From positions 1 to 5,214 of the forward strand of contig DLYX01000639.1 of assembly GCA_003447545.1 (NCBI GenBank): DNA of 5,214 nt, written 5' to 3'. Below the pieces are notes generated by a model that saw only the letters and a program-made list of their open reading frames with translations, had not been told where the DNA came from and ran no database searches. This DNA is from Deltaproteobacteria bacterium. Its GTDB lineage: Bacteria; Desulfobacterota; Binatia; UBA12015. Position numbers and translations under genes: made by a program. This document shows positions 5,127 through 5,214 of the stretch, piece after piece; the first letter of the stretch is position 1, and every line of letters begins with the position of its first letter.

Positions 5127-5214
5127 GTGGACACGCAGGTCAACTCGAAGGTCAACTTGATGGCAGCCTCTCAGGCAGGCTCGGAGGCTGGCTCGGAGGC
5201 CGTGCCGGAGGCGG
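5127..5214. repeat. 12-bp-period tandem repeat at the right edge
   Basis: From 5127 the sequence falls into consecutive 12-base units. The clearest pairs are AGGTCAACTCGA/AGGTCAACTTGA (5137-5160, 11 of 12) and GGCTCGGAGGCT/GGCTCGGAGGCC (5178-5201, 11 of 12). In one plus-strand frame the units read VDTQ, VNSK, VNLM, AASQ, AGSE, AGSE, AVPE. The last unit is cut by the window end. Confidence 0.6.
5160..5214 (+). CDS. Start of an unidentified protein with tetrapeptide-repeat N terminus, partial (right edge)
   Basis: The frame from ATG 5160 is open to the window end and reads MAASQAGSEAGSEAVPEA. AAGG is placed 8 bases ahead of the ATG. Third positions are mostly G/C. Twelve-base units in the same register extend back to GTG 5127, so the real start may be that GTG, giving VDTQVNSKVN ahead of the Met; the in-frame stop upstream is TAA at 5094. 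The product cannot be named: only a small, Ala/Ser/Glu-rich, probably disordered N-terminal segment is visible. It is divergent from the YhbY gene, so both promoters would have to share a very short space. It could also be non-coding repeat DNA. Confidence 0.38.
   Translation, partial: MAASQAGSEAGSEAVPEA

Overview
The window is a GC-rich bacterial chromosomal segment. Its coding frames have strongly G/C-biased third positions, its starts are Shine-Dalgarno led, it carries a Sec-type signal peptide gene and a stand-alone YhbY/CRM protein. This fits a free-living proteobacterium-like organism (alpha-, delta- or myxobacterial-like), but nothing here fixes the phylum. I see no rRNA, tRNA, CRISPR array, complete insertion sequence or phage gene.

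Layout, left to right. (1) Bases 1-858, minus strand: the first 286 codons of a secreted protein, cut by the left edge, with a signal peptide, a short (x-Asp-Lys)n charged linker and a CARDB-like beta-sandwich segment at the cut end. (2) Bases 859-1077: an AT-rich divergent control region. It holds a good sigma70-type promoter for the secreted protein, a tandem 14-bp repeat overlapping its -35 box, an imperfect inverted repeat with one arm facing each flanking gene, and a palindrome just ahead of the regulator gene. (3) Bases 1078-1710, plus: a TetR/AcrR-type repressor with a WHG-like ligand domain. (4) Bases 1835-3541, plus: a complete 568-residue acyl-CoA synthetase of the ANL superfamily with all core motifs; a 124-bp spacer precedes it and may carry its own promoter. 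(5) Bases 3652-4524, minus (convergent): a complete 290-residue classical short-chain dehydrogenase/reductase. (6) Bases 4525-4809: a non-coding gap with two GC-rich hairpins. (7) Bases 4810-5103, minus: a 97-residue YhbY-type ribosome-associated RNA-binding protein. (8) From about 5127 or 5160 to the right edge, plus: the probable start of another protein with a tetrapeptide-repeat N terminus.

How the genes may work together (inference): a TetR repressor next to an acyl-CoA synthetase, with an SDR nearby, is the usual make-up of small lipid or carboxylic-acid catabolic modules. The synthetase would activate an imported acid to its CoA thioester, the repressor would sense the acid or its CoA ester, and the SDR would handle an alcohol/ketone step. 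The SDR is on the opposite strand behind YhbY, so its link to the synthetase is only proximity. YhbY is a housekeeping translation gene. The least explained parts are the secreted protein with its repeat-rich promoter region and the repeat-bearing ORF at the right edge.
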